A stretch of DNA of 64,000 bases from Rhizaria sp. SCN 62-66 (lineage: Eukaryota; Rhizaria, unplaced): assembly GCA_001724265.1 (NCBI GenBank), contig MEDY01000094.1, positions 1 through 64,000 of the forward strand, given 5' to 3'. Shown here piece after piece: positions 42,691-52,402 of the stretch. The notes under the pieces are model-generated. The model saw nothing but the letters and a program-made list of their open reading frames with translations. It searched no databases and had not been told where the DNA came from. The position numbers and the translations under genes are program-made. Position 1 is the stretch's first letter; each line of letters starts with the position of its first letter.

Positions 42691-45275
42691 TTACATCATC
42701 GGCAGCCCCTCATGGTTGTTGTTCAGCTCGTCGCACAGCAACTCCGCAGTGAGATCAAACGGGGGCAGAAACCTGTCAACAATCGCATCATACGCGGGGC
42801 CCGCGTACTTGAGATAGAGCGCCTTCATGGGCGCCGGCGCGTCGTCGGTGGCCGTCTGCGTCGCGAGAAGGCCCTCGCCGACGCCGGGCTGCGGAGAGCC
42901 GAGGAACGGGTTCGCCAGGTTCGCGCCGAACCCCATGGCGCAGATGAGCATGTGGTTCATCGACAGGATGCAACCCGAGAGCGTAGGCAGCGCGAAACGA
43001 GTGAGGTACGCCATCGCGCGCGGCCACGCCGTCTGCGACGCGTTGAGCACAGTGGAGCGCGGCAAGCGCTGCACCTGTATCGAGGTCTTGGCGCGAAAGT
43101 GCGATGTCAAGGGTCCTCGCTCAAGCACAGCGGCATCACGCAGGGCGTCCAGCTGTGCCAACGTGGTGCGGTGCGCGTGATGCGTGAGCAAGATGTAGCG
43201 GGTCAGGAACACGGCCGCAGCGGCGATCGCACTCGGGCGGTGGCCACTGTTGAGTAAGAGTAAAGCAAGAGAAAAGAAATGTAAGAGAAAGTGCACTCAA
43301 ACAAAAAGTAAAAGGATGCAATCAAGAGAAACAATATGAAATATGAAGTCAGTTAAGTTTTAAATATTAAAAAAATGGCGACGTACATGTAAAGCGGCTC
43401 CTGAGCGGCGAGCTCAATGATGAACATCGCAATGTGCAGTCCGAGCCCAGTAACGTTGCCAGCACGCGCGTAGCGGTAGCAGAAGTCGAGCGCAGTGGGC
43501 AGCGTAAGACCGAAGTTAAGCGTGGTGAGCATCACTGTCTCCATGCGCAGCACCTCGCTGCGCTCGTACGAGTTATCGGAGATGAAGACAAGCTGGTCGA
43601 CGAGCGGCGGGTGGACGTCCTCGTACTTGGCCGCAATCAGCACCGCGGCGACACCAACGAGCTGCAGCTTGGCGCGATGCACAGGCTCCTTGCTGAGCAT
43701 ACGGTCGACGTAATGGATCGCGAGGAACAGAGTCTGCGGCGCGAGTTGGTACTCTTCGACCACCTCAACAAGCCAGTCGATCAGGATCGAGCGCATCGTG
43801 TGCGTGAGGTCGGTCTGCACGTTTTCGATGTAGTCCGGCCGCGGGCAGTTGGCCATCTCGGCGCGCACGAGCTGGAAGTAGATCTCGTCCTCGTAGTCCT
43901 CGCACGGATCACGCACACCGCCCATCATAGCGGGAGGCGCGTTCTGATTCTGAGCCTGCTGCGCATCAGCTTGCGCCTGCGCTTGCGTAGCAGCTTGTGC
44001 CTGTGCTTGTGCCTGCACTTGGGCTGCAGCATGAGCTTCAGCCTGCGCTTGAGCCTGGGCTTGTGCATGTGCCTGCTCATAGACCTGGGCAGCATCAGCA
44101 GCTTGCGTAGCGTGACTGACAATTCTCGCATCAGCATCATTGGTAATGTTAGTTGCATTGACCGCGGCCGCAGAGTCACTATCGGAAGTGTCGCTTGCCA
44201 ATCCGCGCGTCGACGCTTGCCCGAATGACATGTTGGCATCGCCGGCGACTGTACTAGCCGGGGAAGCGCCGCCCCCAGTGGCAGCCGCTGAGACGCCAGT
44301 GAGGTCGTGGACATGCGAACGCGCCGAGCCGAGGTCGCGAGACGAGTTAGGGTCATTTAGGCCGTTGTTATGACCGTTAGCAGTCGCGATCATGCCAGAA
44401 TTGGCACTCGAGGTCGACGCAGAGGAGGAACCAGGGAGCGAACCGGAGGCGGATGCAACGGTGAGCACGTAGCCGGTCGCTACGGAGTCAGTGGCAGAGG
44501 CCGGGGGTGGAACAGCCGGGCCAAACACGCTAGCGCCGGCATATTGTTGCGGCTGTTGAGCATAGTGATGATTGGCAGCGTTGTTGCTCGGAACACAGTC
44601 GCCGTAGACGGCCGACTCAGCCGTCATCGCGGTCAGCGTCGGGGGACGCTCGTCCGCCATCGGCAAGCCCGCGCTGGTGTCGGCCGCAGAAAGCGAGGCG
44701 TCAAGGGATGCATCATCACTCTCAGTGGCCGCAGCAGCAGCAGCGGCAGCAGCAACGGCGGCAAAGGAAGGGTGGTCGTTGCGATAGACTTGGTGTCCAT
44801 GCGCCCGTGTTGCGACAGCATTGGGATAGCGAGGCGACTCATCAACCATGTCGGCGCCAGCAGAACCGTGGGTGGGCATAGCAGATAGGTCGAGCACCGC
44901 AGGAGCGCGAACGGGGGCCGCGACAGGACGCGAACTTCGGGTACGCGACCCTGCCCGCATTGCGGCGCCAGGGACGGCGTTGGGCGCAGCCATCAAGTTT
45001 ACAACGGGGGCTGATGCGTTGGCGCTGACGGATGCGAAAGCTTGACGACGGTCTTGGGGGCGCGCGGACGCCTTGACAGGCTTGTCAACAGCGGAAGGCA
45101 CAACAAACCCAGAAGTGACCGTGACGGAGTTCTCGGTTTGGTTAGCAAAGTGGGAACCAGTGGCGGCGTCCGCGTGGCCAGTCTGGGCACGGGTCCGAGT
45201 CACGACCGGGGTACGTCCTGAGCGGACGCCCGCTGACAGCGGCGCGGAACCGTTGGAGCCAGGAACTTGCGACAT
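42691..45275 (-). CDS. A/B-type mitotic cyclin
   Basis: Exons 43387-45275 and 42691-43246 (minus strand) joined across a 140-nt intron (GTACGT...AACAG) that splits an Ile codon; 814 aa. The first 440 residues are disordered Ser/Ala-rich with a Gln/Ala-rich stretch (QAHAQAQ). The cyclin box begins DPCEDYEDEIYFQLVRAE, with YIENVQTDL and MRSILIDWLVEV (the MRAIL-type hydrophobic patch, about residue 493), then LFLAIHYVDRML, LQLVGVAAVLIAAKYED and MLTTLNFGLTLPTALDF. The second exon supplies the C-terminal fold (YIGHRPSAIAAAAVFLTRYIL). This sequence is typical of cyclins A/B, which activate CDK1/2. I cannot decide A versus B and saw no certain destruction box. It is divergently arranged with a 3R-MYB gene, the usual regulator of G2/M cyclins. 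Confidence 0.9.
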
Positions 45276-46533
45276 GGGCAACGGAGGATAGTCCAGAAAG
45301 GACAAAGGCAGTAAAGAAGCGTACGAGAACGATAGTCAAGATGCCGTGGACGAGGGGGGCCTGAAGGAGAGGCACAAGTAGGCAAAAGACAAGATAGATG
45401 GTAAGTGTCAAAGATATATAACAACGTTTTGTGAAAATGTTAATTCTAATTGGCAGGGGCAAAAGTGACCAGGGGCAAAACACTCATTGAACCACTCAGG
45501 AATTTGAATCTAGAAACAGAGGGGCTTGCGCGCAAATTCATGCAACCCCGAGGCATAATTGCTCAGCTACCACTGTCATAAAGCGAGATAGGATATCTAA
45601 CCATGCCAAACACAGCTCCCAACTCAATTAAATAGCTTTGTAGAGTTAAAGCTTAATATGAAGCAAGATCCGAGTAGCAGCAGAACAGGATGAGTTCTGT
45701 CGAGCAGATGGCCCAGGGCAAAGATCACACTGCAAAATTGTCACAGCTACAGCGAACATCACAGTCACTTTGCAGAAGAGTTAATGAAATAAAGTAGTAG
45801 ATTTTAGAACAAAGTGATCTCGCAAAAAGGATCTAGTCGCTTTGACAGCACCTATATTGCACAAGAAGCATTGCCAATCAGGCTCAATTTTGAAAATTGG
45901 GGCGGCTTACTTTCCGAGACAAGGGCGCCATGTGACCCCAATAAAGCATCAAAACAGCAAATTTGATAAGCTTTCTCATTTTCTTTTGTACTGAAATTCA
46001 ATTATCATATAGCCCACGTACATTTATTTAACGTCGTAGTAATTTCAATAACATGAAAGATTGTTCCAGAGCATACAACAAGAAAATATAAAACGGCCAC
46101 CAAAGTATATTTGAGCACATATCACTATCGCAGCCAGCCTAAACATCGTATGTACATGCTAAAATTACCACATACTATGGGTCTCAAATGTCTTCATAAC
46201 ATACTAAAATGTTAACTGTACTGGATTCGACTAACCCTGAATAAAAGTGCTGTTCATGTCTAGATGTACATTAGAACAGTAAAACAATCAAGCATATATC
46301 GCGCATATGAAGAGACTGAACAGAGGCGCTAATGCCACCATATAAAGACATGCATAGGACATGTCATACTCAAAGGACAGAAAAACGCAGGAACGCTAAC
46401 CCCAATCAGCATTGCTGGGAAGTAACAAAAGAGCTTGGCGCGAATCTAGACAACACGCCTGACCCTGGATAGTTCAATGCATACTGCCGTATTCCAAGTA
46501 AAATAAAACATATAGTATAATATAGATTCAGAG

Positions 46534-46554
46534 TTGCACTATACCGAAGTGCAA
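46534..46554 (+). other. Perfect 7-bp hairpin
   Basis: TTGCACT / AGTGCAA with a 7-nt loop, 54 nt upstream of the 5S-like candidate and at the left edge of the GC island. It could be a 5' part of a longer RNA or a regulatory element; function unknown. Confidence 0.4.
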
Positions 46555-46608
46555 TGGATTCCAATTGATGATATGGTTCAGGTCACCTTCGACATTGCTG
46601 AAGGCGGT

Positions 46609-46728
46609 GGATGTGAGCTGCAGCGTCCCGAGAGGCTGACTGCCCGCCAACGGTCGAAGTTAAGCCGCAGCGAGCCGTTGAGTATAGCTCTGAGCGAGCA
46701 TATCAGTCCTCGGCAACGTCGCTGAAGC
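46609..46728 (+). ncRNA. Candidate 5S-rRNA-like structured RNA
   Basis: Starts GGATGTGAGC (plant 5S starts GGATGCGATC as I recall it) and has the 5S signature GAAGTTAAGC at 46656, exactly 47 nt in, as in eukaryotic 5S. It folds into a 5S-like two-arm form. Arm 1: GCTGC (46617-46621) with GCAGC (46667-46671), enclosing GGCT/AGCC and GACTG/CGGTC, with GAAGTTA as a bulge like loop B. Arm 2: a long hairpin 46674-46714 (GCCG/CGGC, TTGA/TCAG, TAT/ATA, GCTC/GAGC). GAGTA and AGTCCTCGG also resemble 5S. Against: no helix I pairing of the ends, no GGGTGACC box, and no oligo-T terminator at the 3' end. It could be a divergent 5S, a 5S pseudogene or 5S-derived element, or another RNA. The end coordinate is approximate. 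Confidence 0.28.
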
Positions 46729-47119
46729 AGTGGACGAGAAATTAACACCTGCTGTACATGGCCGAGGCGTTATGCTACCAGGGCAAAGGCCTGGCGCGGC
46801 GAGTTGACGATTGTATATTTTGATAGAAACGAGCTCCCATCGGGCCCGACCCGCATTCGCTGCAAGGCGGGAGACTCCCCATAGACAGCATATGGTGCCA
46901 TCTATGCGTTTTGCGCTGTAATAAGACTGTTTTGTATAACTAGTTACCGATCTGCTATTTCTTAAGCACATAGCACATACGCTATTCTCCGCTGTATACC
47001 GCTCCAAACTACACCGTTTCTTTTCGACCCGTTGCTTTCCCCCCAAACCCCACATCGTCTGGCCTCGTCAGCTAACAGCGCTCTAAACTCACCCCTGATT
47101 CGTTCTAAGTGCAGCTTGT

Positions 47120-47131
47120 CGGTTTAAACCG
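47120..47131. promoter_or_regulatory. 12-bp palindrome CGGTTTAAACCG upstream of 3R-MYB
   Basis: A perfect palindrome about 190 bp before the MYB start. Each half contains AACCG, close to MYB-site cores. Binding is inferred. Confidence 0.35.
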
Positions 47132-47248
47132 CTTTGTCCTAGTTTAACACACGAATTTCCGCAGTGCTGTGGATTTTTGTGTTGTTCGCCCACATTCCCA
47201 GTGCGCTGCCGTCCGGCGCGCTTCCTGGCTGCATAGACTCATTTAGAG

Positions 47249-47261
47249 CCGTTTAACCGTT
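47249..47261. promoter_or_regulatory. Twin MYB-like sites CCGTTTAACCGTT
   Basis: Two CCGTT (AACGG on the other strand) cores 8 bp apart, about 65 bp before the 3R-MYB ATG. AACGG is the core bound by animal MYB and plant 3R-MYB. Autoregulation is an inference. Confidence 0.4.
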
Positions 47262-47323
47262 CTCCAAACACCGCAGAACGCGTTTTGCTCTCAGCTCTAT
47301 TCACTAAGCCAACCCCGGCTTAA

Positions 47324-50300
47324 ATGAGTTCAGGCAACCCCGCCGGGAACTCCGGCCTTGGTCCGCTCAGCCCTTCAGCCATCATGTCTTCAACGGATAA
47401 GATGCTCGGTCACCTGCCGCTGACGAGCCCGACGTCCAATCCGCCCGCAAGTTCCGCATCGAGCGTGGTTTCAGGTGTCAGCTCTACGCCCATGCTGAGC
47501 TACTCCTCCATGGGTGCCCCACAGGCCTCCGGTTCCGCCGCGCTGTCAGGCGCCAGCACGGCCTCCGGCTCGCTGACCTCGCTGCTCGGCGTCACAACGT
47601 CTGGCGCCAACAGTAACGGCAACGGCACTGCGACGGGCGCCAACACGCCGCGCCGCGCCGCCGCCGCTGCTGCCGCGACCTCTGCAGCTAATGCTATCAG
47701 TGGCCTTCCGCAGCCGGGTTCGTCTACTGCAGCCTCGATCGGTGCCTCACTTGGTCCGTTCCCTCACACACAGTCGCACACCGCTGGCTCGATCGCAGGC
47801 TCGACCTCGGCGGCGCAGGTCTCCGCCGCCGCCGCTGCTGCTGCTGCTGCAGTGTCCTCTTCCGCGCTTGCCGCGCCATCTTCCGTCGCGTCTGCGTACC
47901 CACGGCTGTCCTCGGCTCTCCCGGTCACCAGCGGCGTTGCGCACCACCACAACGCGCACAGCAACCACGCGCACACGCACGACTCGCTGCCCGCGTCGGC
48001 ACTCATCACCCCGGCAACAGGGCTGCACAAGGGCGGCGCCATCGCGCGCGGCAACGCGACCGTGCGCAAAGGGCTGGCGGCCAGCTTCGCGCACAGCACA
48101 GGCACCACGCCTGGCTACGGGCGCCACATGTCGGTCAATACCAGCACACCCGGCCTGGGCTCCTCGCTGCTCACGCCCACCGCGTCGGGCTCCAGCTCCG
48201 GCCTCGGCCACAGCCACGGCCACGGCCATTCGACGCTGTCGCAGCTCGTCAGCGCCGTTGGCGTCACCCCGGCTCCTGTGCGCGGTGCCGCCTCTGGCGC
48301 CGGCCCCGGCTCCGTCTCGGGTGTCAGCGCCGCCGCGGCCACGGGTATGGGCGCCGGCCCCGTCGCGCCCAACTCGGCCTCGGCTCTCGGCTCCGCGGGC
48401 GCGCTGCGGCCTGCTGGGCTGGGCGGGCTCTCGGGCGTCAACCTCAACGCCGCCATCGGCGGGCTCGGGGCCACGCCCAACGCCGCCGCTTCCACGGGCG
48501 CCAGCAACGGCAACAGCAACGGCGCCGCGGGGCTTGTGGGCGGGTACGGGGGCATCCCCGGCGTCTCGGGTGCCGTCATCGCGGCCGCTGCGGCTGCTGC
48601 TGCTGCGGCTGCCGCTGCGAGCGCAGCCTCCTCGGGCTCCTTGAACGCCGGGCTCGGGCAAGTGCTAGGAGACATGGCGGCGACCGGCTCGGCCGCCGCT
48701 GCTGCTGCCACAAACGCCGCTGCCTCTGCCACAACTGCTGCGCCATCAGCGACGACGGGACATGCGAGTAAGCGTAAGCCCGCAGCGACGGCGCGCGGGC
48801 GCAAGAGCAAGGGCGGCGCGGGCACGGGCGGCGCAGGCGCGGGGGATGACGGGGCTGGAGACGGCGCTGACGATGCCACTGAAGTGGGTGCAGCGACCGC
48901 CGCCGCTACTGCTGCCGCTGCGGGCTTTAACCCGGCCGCGCCCGTCGGGGCTCCTCGCATGCTTAGCAACTCAACGAACAGTGCCGCTACGTCGGTTGCC
49001 GGTGACGACGGGAGCAACAATAACAGCGACGAAGATGATGAAGAAAAGAGAAACAACGACGTCCGCGGGCGCTGGACGGCGGAGGAGGACGAAGAGCTCC
49101 GCCGCGCCGTCTCCCGCTTCAGCTCCAAGAACTGGAAGTCGATTGCGCAGGCCGCGTTCGGCGCCACCAAGTCCGATGTGCAGTGTCTGCACCGCTGGCA
49201 AAAGGTGCTCAAGCCGGGCCTAGTCAAGGGTGCGTGGACCGACGAAGAGGACCAGGTGCTCGCAGACATGGTAGCCCGCTACGGACTCAAGAACTGGACC
49301 GTGGTGGCCGCGCAGCTCAACGGGCGCCTTGGCAAGCAATGCCGCGAGCGCTGGGTGAACCACCTAGACCCCGCGATCCGCCGCGACCCGTGGACTGACG
49401 CCGAGGACGAGTACATCATCCGGGCCCAGAAGGAGCTCGGCAACAAGTGGGCGCTCATGATGGCGCAGCTCCCCGGCCGTCCCGATAACGCGATCAAGAA
49501 CCGGTGGAACTCGACGCTGTCAAAGCGCGTCCAGGACATGGCCAATGGGACCTACGTGCCCCCTTCAGCGCCAGCAATCAATGCCGCCAGCTCCGCGTCT
49601 GCCGGACTCCCGGCGATCACCGGCCCTGGTGTGGCCGCACCGTCGTCTTCCGCCGCCTCGGGCGCTGCTTCTGGCGCTGCGCCTGCGCTTGCGTCCGCGT
49701 CCGCCGTTGCTGCCGCCGCCGCTGCTGCTGCTGCTGCTGCTGCTGCATCAGGAGGCGCTGCCGCAATGGCCACTAACGCTATGGTTGCTAATGCGGCCAA
49801 GGCTGCGGCCGACGCCGATCTGGCGACCCGGAACGCCGGCGCGATCGGTGCCCGCAGCGCCGCCGTGCTGGCTGCGGTCTCCGCACAGCCCAGCCCCGCC
49901 GCGCGCCGCCCCGCGGCCCGCTCCGCGCGTGGCAAGGCCGCGCTGGCCGCCACTTCGGCCGCAATCGCCGCCTCAGTTCCGGGCATCGGTGCCACCGCTG
50001 GCGCGAAGCCCCCCCCGGCTGTGATGACCCCTGCGGGTGCAGCCGCCGCTGCCGCCGCAGCCGCCGTGGCTGCCTCGCTAGGGCGTCGGAGCTCGAGCCG
50101 TCGCGGCACTCTGGCCTCCGAGGCCGACTCTGCCGCCGCGGCCGCCGCTGCTGAGGCCGAGAACGTCGCTGCCGCGCTCGGGGGCGCCTCGATGCTACAG
50201 ACCGCTGCCGGGCGCGCGGGGCCCTCGCGCCGCAACCCCGCCTCGGCCGCAGCCGCCACTGCCGCTGCCGCTGCCGCTGTCATTGCCAACGCCGCTGCGA

Positions 50301-51967
50301 ACAGCGTGATCGCAGCGTCTGCTGGCGAGCATGGCCTGTCCACGGGCAACGTCGCCAACGGTATGGCCGCCGCCGCAAACGCTGCGGCCGCAGCTGCTGC
50401 TGCGGCGTCGCTGTCTGCGCAGCCCGCGTACGGCCTGCACTCGCACACGCACCACGGCCACGGCCACAGCCACGGCCACGCCGCGCACGGCCACCTGCAC
50501 GGCCACCGCGGCGCGGGGCTGTCCGGCACCGGACTCTCCGTCTCCACGCTGACCTCGCCCGCGCCATTCCCGTCATCCTCCGCGGCTGCGGCGATGGGCT
50601 TGGGCGCCGCGTCCTCGGCGCTGCCGCCGTCCCTCGTCACGCCCCAGTCGCAGCATGGGCTCACAGGCGCACCCGCCACGGGCCGCCTCACGCCGCGCTC
50701 GCTCGCCTCGCTTAGCGGCATCACGGGCGCCTCGGCCGCGGGCGCCAACGGCGGCGGCAACGGTGCTTCGGGTACTGCCGCGACGCCGCTGGGCACGGGC
50801 ACGACCCCGTTGTCGTCGAGCGCGCTGTCGTCCTACTTCGGGCTCACGCGCTCCGTGTCGGGCCACACCGGGCACGGCGCCGCCGCCGGCTCGGGCGTCA
50901 GCGGCGCCGGCATCGCGGGCACGGCGGCCACGCCCTCGGCGCCGCCCAGCTCCGTCGGCGCGGGCGGCAACGGCTCCTCCGCCGGCTCCGCGCTGTCGCT
51001 GCCGCTCGGAGGCCTCCCACCGCGCGCGCCGGGCCGCACCGGCTCGGCGACTCCCGCTGTGCCGGCCAGTGTGTCCGCGGGCGCAGGCGGTGCGTTCACA
51101 TTTTCGTCGCTGTCCTCGACGTCGACGTCCGCCGCGACCTCGCTCGGCGTCAACAGCGGACCCGGGTCACCCGTCGCGACCTCGGCGGCCGCGGCCAACG
51201 CAGCGGCCTCCGCGGCGGGGATGCCGCTGCCCGTGTCTGCGCTCACGGCTACCATGTCGGGCGCCAGCACGGCCTCGGGCGTCAACGGCGGCGGCAATGG
51301 CAACGGCGCGGGCAGCGCTGCGAGCAGCATGTCGCTGAGCGCTGCGACCGCTAGCTCCAGCACTACCAGCAGCAGCAGCAGCAACAGCAACGTCAACGAG
51401 CTCACCTCAGCCGCCGGCGCCGCCGGTGCAGTCTCTGTGCCGGGCCTGACTCCGGGCGTGTCCTCGCCCCGCGTGCGCGCGAGCTTTCCCGTCAACGGCG
51501 CCCTGGCGTCACCGGTCACGTCCGCGTCCTTCGCGGCCGCAGGTGCGACGCCGACGTCAAGCTTCCGCTTCATCGCGCGCGCCAACTCGCTCAAGCGTCC
51601 GCTGGAAGACGGCGGCGTGCTGTCTGGGCCGGGTGCCATGTCTCCTGCCGCCGCGGCCGCCGCCGGTGTCGGCGTGAGCGTCAACGTGAACGCCGCGTCC
51701 GCTGTGTCCGCGCGCGGGGCTAACTCGCCGATGACTGGGCGCACGTCCCCGAGCTCGCTGCTGAGTGGCGCGGGCGCTGGACGCGTGCCGATGCCGATGC
51801 TGCCAACCAAGAGCAACATCTATCTTGCGTCGTCACCGCTGCCAACGCTGGGCGTCAGCGTCGGTGTTGGAGGCTCCACGACACCGAGCCTCACTGCTGC
51901 CGTCGACAACAACGCCATCGTCAGCGCCAGCGTCAAGCGCTCTCGCTTGCAGTCCTCGTCTGACTAA
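47324..51967 (+). CDS. MYB3R: 3R-MYB transcription factor with very long disordered arms
   Basis: 1547 aa, single exon, TAA. Three adjacent MYB repeats lie at about residues 580-735: R1 GRWTAEEDEEL...NWKSIA...CLHRWQKVL, R2 GAWTDEEDQVL...NWTVVAAQL...QCRERWVNHL, R3 DPWTDAEDEYI...NKWALMMAQL...NAIKNRWNSTL. All the repeat tryptophans are kept. This is the c-Myb/plant MYB3R class, which binds AACGG and controls G2/M genes such as B-type cyclins. The arms are Ala/Ser/Gly runs and two His-rich segments (about 47941-47985 and 50440-50515, HGHGHSHGH-like). A basic AT-hook-like patch (ATARGRKSKGG) lies before the acidic stretch preceding R1. The gene starts divergently from a mitotic cyclin. AATAAA at 52183 may serve as the poly(A) signal. 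Confidence 0.93.
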   Translation: MSSGNPAGNSGLGPLSPSAIMSSTDKMLGHLPLTSPTSNPPASSASSVVSGVSSTPMLSYSSMGAPQASGSAALSGASTASGSLTSLLGVTTSGANSNGNGTATGANTPRRAAAAAAATSAANAISGLPQPGSSTAASIGASLGPFPHTQSHTAGSIAGSTSAAQVSAAAAAAAAAVSSSALAAPSSVASAYPRLSSALPVTSGVAHHHNAHSNHAHTHDSLPASALITPATGLHKGGAIARGNATVRKGLAASFAHSTGTTPGYGRHMSVNTSTPGLGSSLLTPTASGSSSGLGHSHGHGHSTLSQLVSAVGVTPAPVRGAASGAGPGSVSGVSAAAATGMGAGPVAPNSASALGSAGALRPAGLGGLSGVNLNAAIGGLGATPNAAASTGASNGNSNGAAGLVGGYGGIPGVSGAVIAAAAAAAAAAAAASAASSGSLNAGLGQVLGDMAATGSAAAAAATNAAASATTAAPSATTGHASKRKPAATARGRKSKGGAGTGGAGAGDDGAGDGADDATEVGAATAAATAAAAGFNPAAPVGAPRMLSNSTNSAATSVAGDDGSNNNSDEDDEEKRNNDVRGRWTAEEDEELRRAVSRFSSKNWKSIAQAAFGATKSDVQCLHRWQKVLKPGLVKGAWTDEEDQVLADMVARYGLKNWTVVAAQLNGRLGKQCRERWVNHLDPAIRRDPWTDAEDEYIIRAQKELGNKWALMMAQLPGRPDNAIKNRWNSTLSKRVQDMANGTYVPPSAPAINAASSASAGLPAITGPGVAAPSSSAASGAASGAAPALASASAVAAAAAAAAAAAAASGGAAAMATNAMVANAAKAAADADLATRNAGAIGARSAAVLAAVSAQPSPAARRPAARSARGKAALAATSAAIAASVPGIGATAGAKPPPAVMTPAGAAAAAAAAAVAASLGRRSSSRRGTLASEADSAAAAAAAEAENVAAALGGASMLQTAAGRAGPSRRNPASAAAATAAAAAAVIANAAANSVIAASAGEHGLSTGNVANGMAAAANAAAAAAAAASLSAQPAYGLHSHTHHGHGHSHGHAAHGHLHGHRGAGLSGTGLSVSTLTSPAPFPSSSAAAAMGLGAASSALPPSLVTPQSQHGLTGAPATGRLTPRSLASLSGITGASAAGANGGGNGASGTAATPLGTGTTPLSSSALSSYFGLTRSVSGHTGHGAAAGSGVSGAGIAGTAATPSAPPSSVGAGGNGSSAGSALSLPLGGLPPRAPGRTGSATPAVPASVSAGAGGAFTFSSLSSTSTSAATSLGVNSGPGSPVATSAAAANAAASAAGMPLPVSALTATMSGASTASGVNGGGNGNGAGSAASSMSLSAATASSSTTSSSSSNSNVNELTSAAGAAGAVSVPGLTPGVSSPRVRASFPVNGALASPVTSASFAAAGATPTSSFRFIARANSLKRPLEDGGVLSGPGAMSPAAAAAAGVGVSVNVNAASAVSARGANSPMTGRTSPSSLLSGAGAGRVPMPMLPTKSNIYLASSPLPTLGVSVGVGGSTTPSLTAAVDNNAIVSASVKRSRLQSSSD

Positions 51968-52402
51968 AGTATAGATGTTGTTGACGTGGATTAGGATGCC
52001 TCTAGCATGTCACTATGAGACAGCAGTGCTGTGATGATGATCTCGAGATGTGTGCCGCGACCAAGAGCATGTACCCCAGTTGCAGTGCAGTGGATGCACC
52101 TGCTTCTATTGCTGGGATAGATGGTGTCGATGCAGTGCGCACTCGGATGCATTGATACAATTAAGTTAACTTTGATAGCCTTAATAAATACATATATTTC
52201 CTATTTTTATTCAAAAACACCCAGATCCCACGTCACTATCTCTCTTATTTCATGTGCCACACTCAAAGTGTCTAGCCGTTTTACGAAGACCAACAGCCGA
52301 CCGGTGCGGCTTAATTTCTGTGGCTGCCGTTTTTTTCTTGACCTGAGAGAAAGATGTTTTTCGTCTTGCTGACCTTCGTCAACCGTTGTTTGAAGCATCA
52401 TA
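51968..52402. other. Spacer between 3R-MYB and EFHC1-like
   Basis: AT-rich from 52150. The final 120 bp is pyrimidine-rich leader for the downstream gene. Nothing else seen. Confidence 0.5.

Larger units (their letters stand above)
45276..47323. other. 2-kb divergent spacer, cyclin / 3R-MYB
   Basis: AT-rich except for a GC-rich island at about 46550-46910, which carries a foldable RNA candidate. Near the cyclin, AGGGGCAAAA occurs twice within 30 bp (about 45455-45480). Near the MYB gene there are MYB-site-like elements. No convincing tRNA was found. Confidence 0.55.

Noticed and set aside
45490-45590. tRNA-like stretch on the minus strand (TTCAAAT loop-like and TAGCTGAGC-like)
   Set aside because: The T-stem does not pair and no anticodon arm or acceptor stem can be formed.
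46566-46637. C/D-box snoRNA (TGATGA at 46566, CTGA at 46598 and 46634)
   Set aside because: Boxes are present but there is no terminal stem, and the spacing is not convincing.
46595-46820. SRP RNA (Alu-like GGTGG...TGTGAGC...GAGAGGCTGA)
   Set aside because: The short resemblance does not fold into the Alu helices, and no helix-8 signature could be placed.
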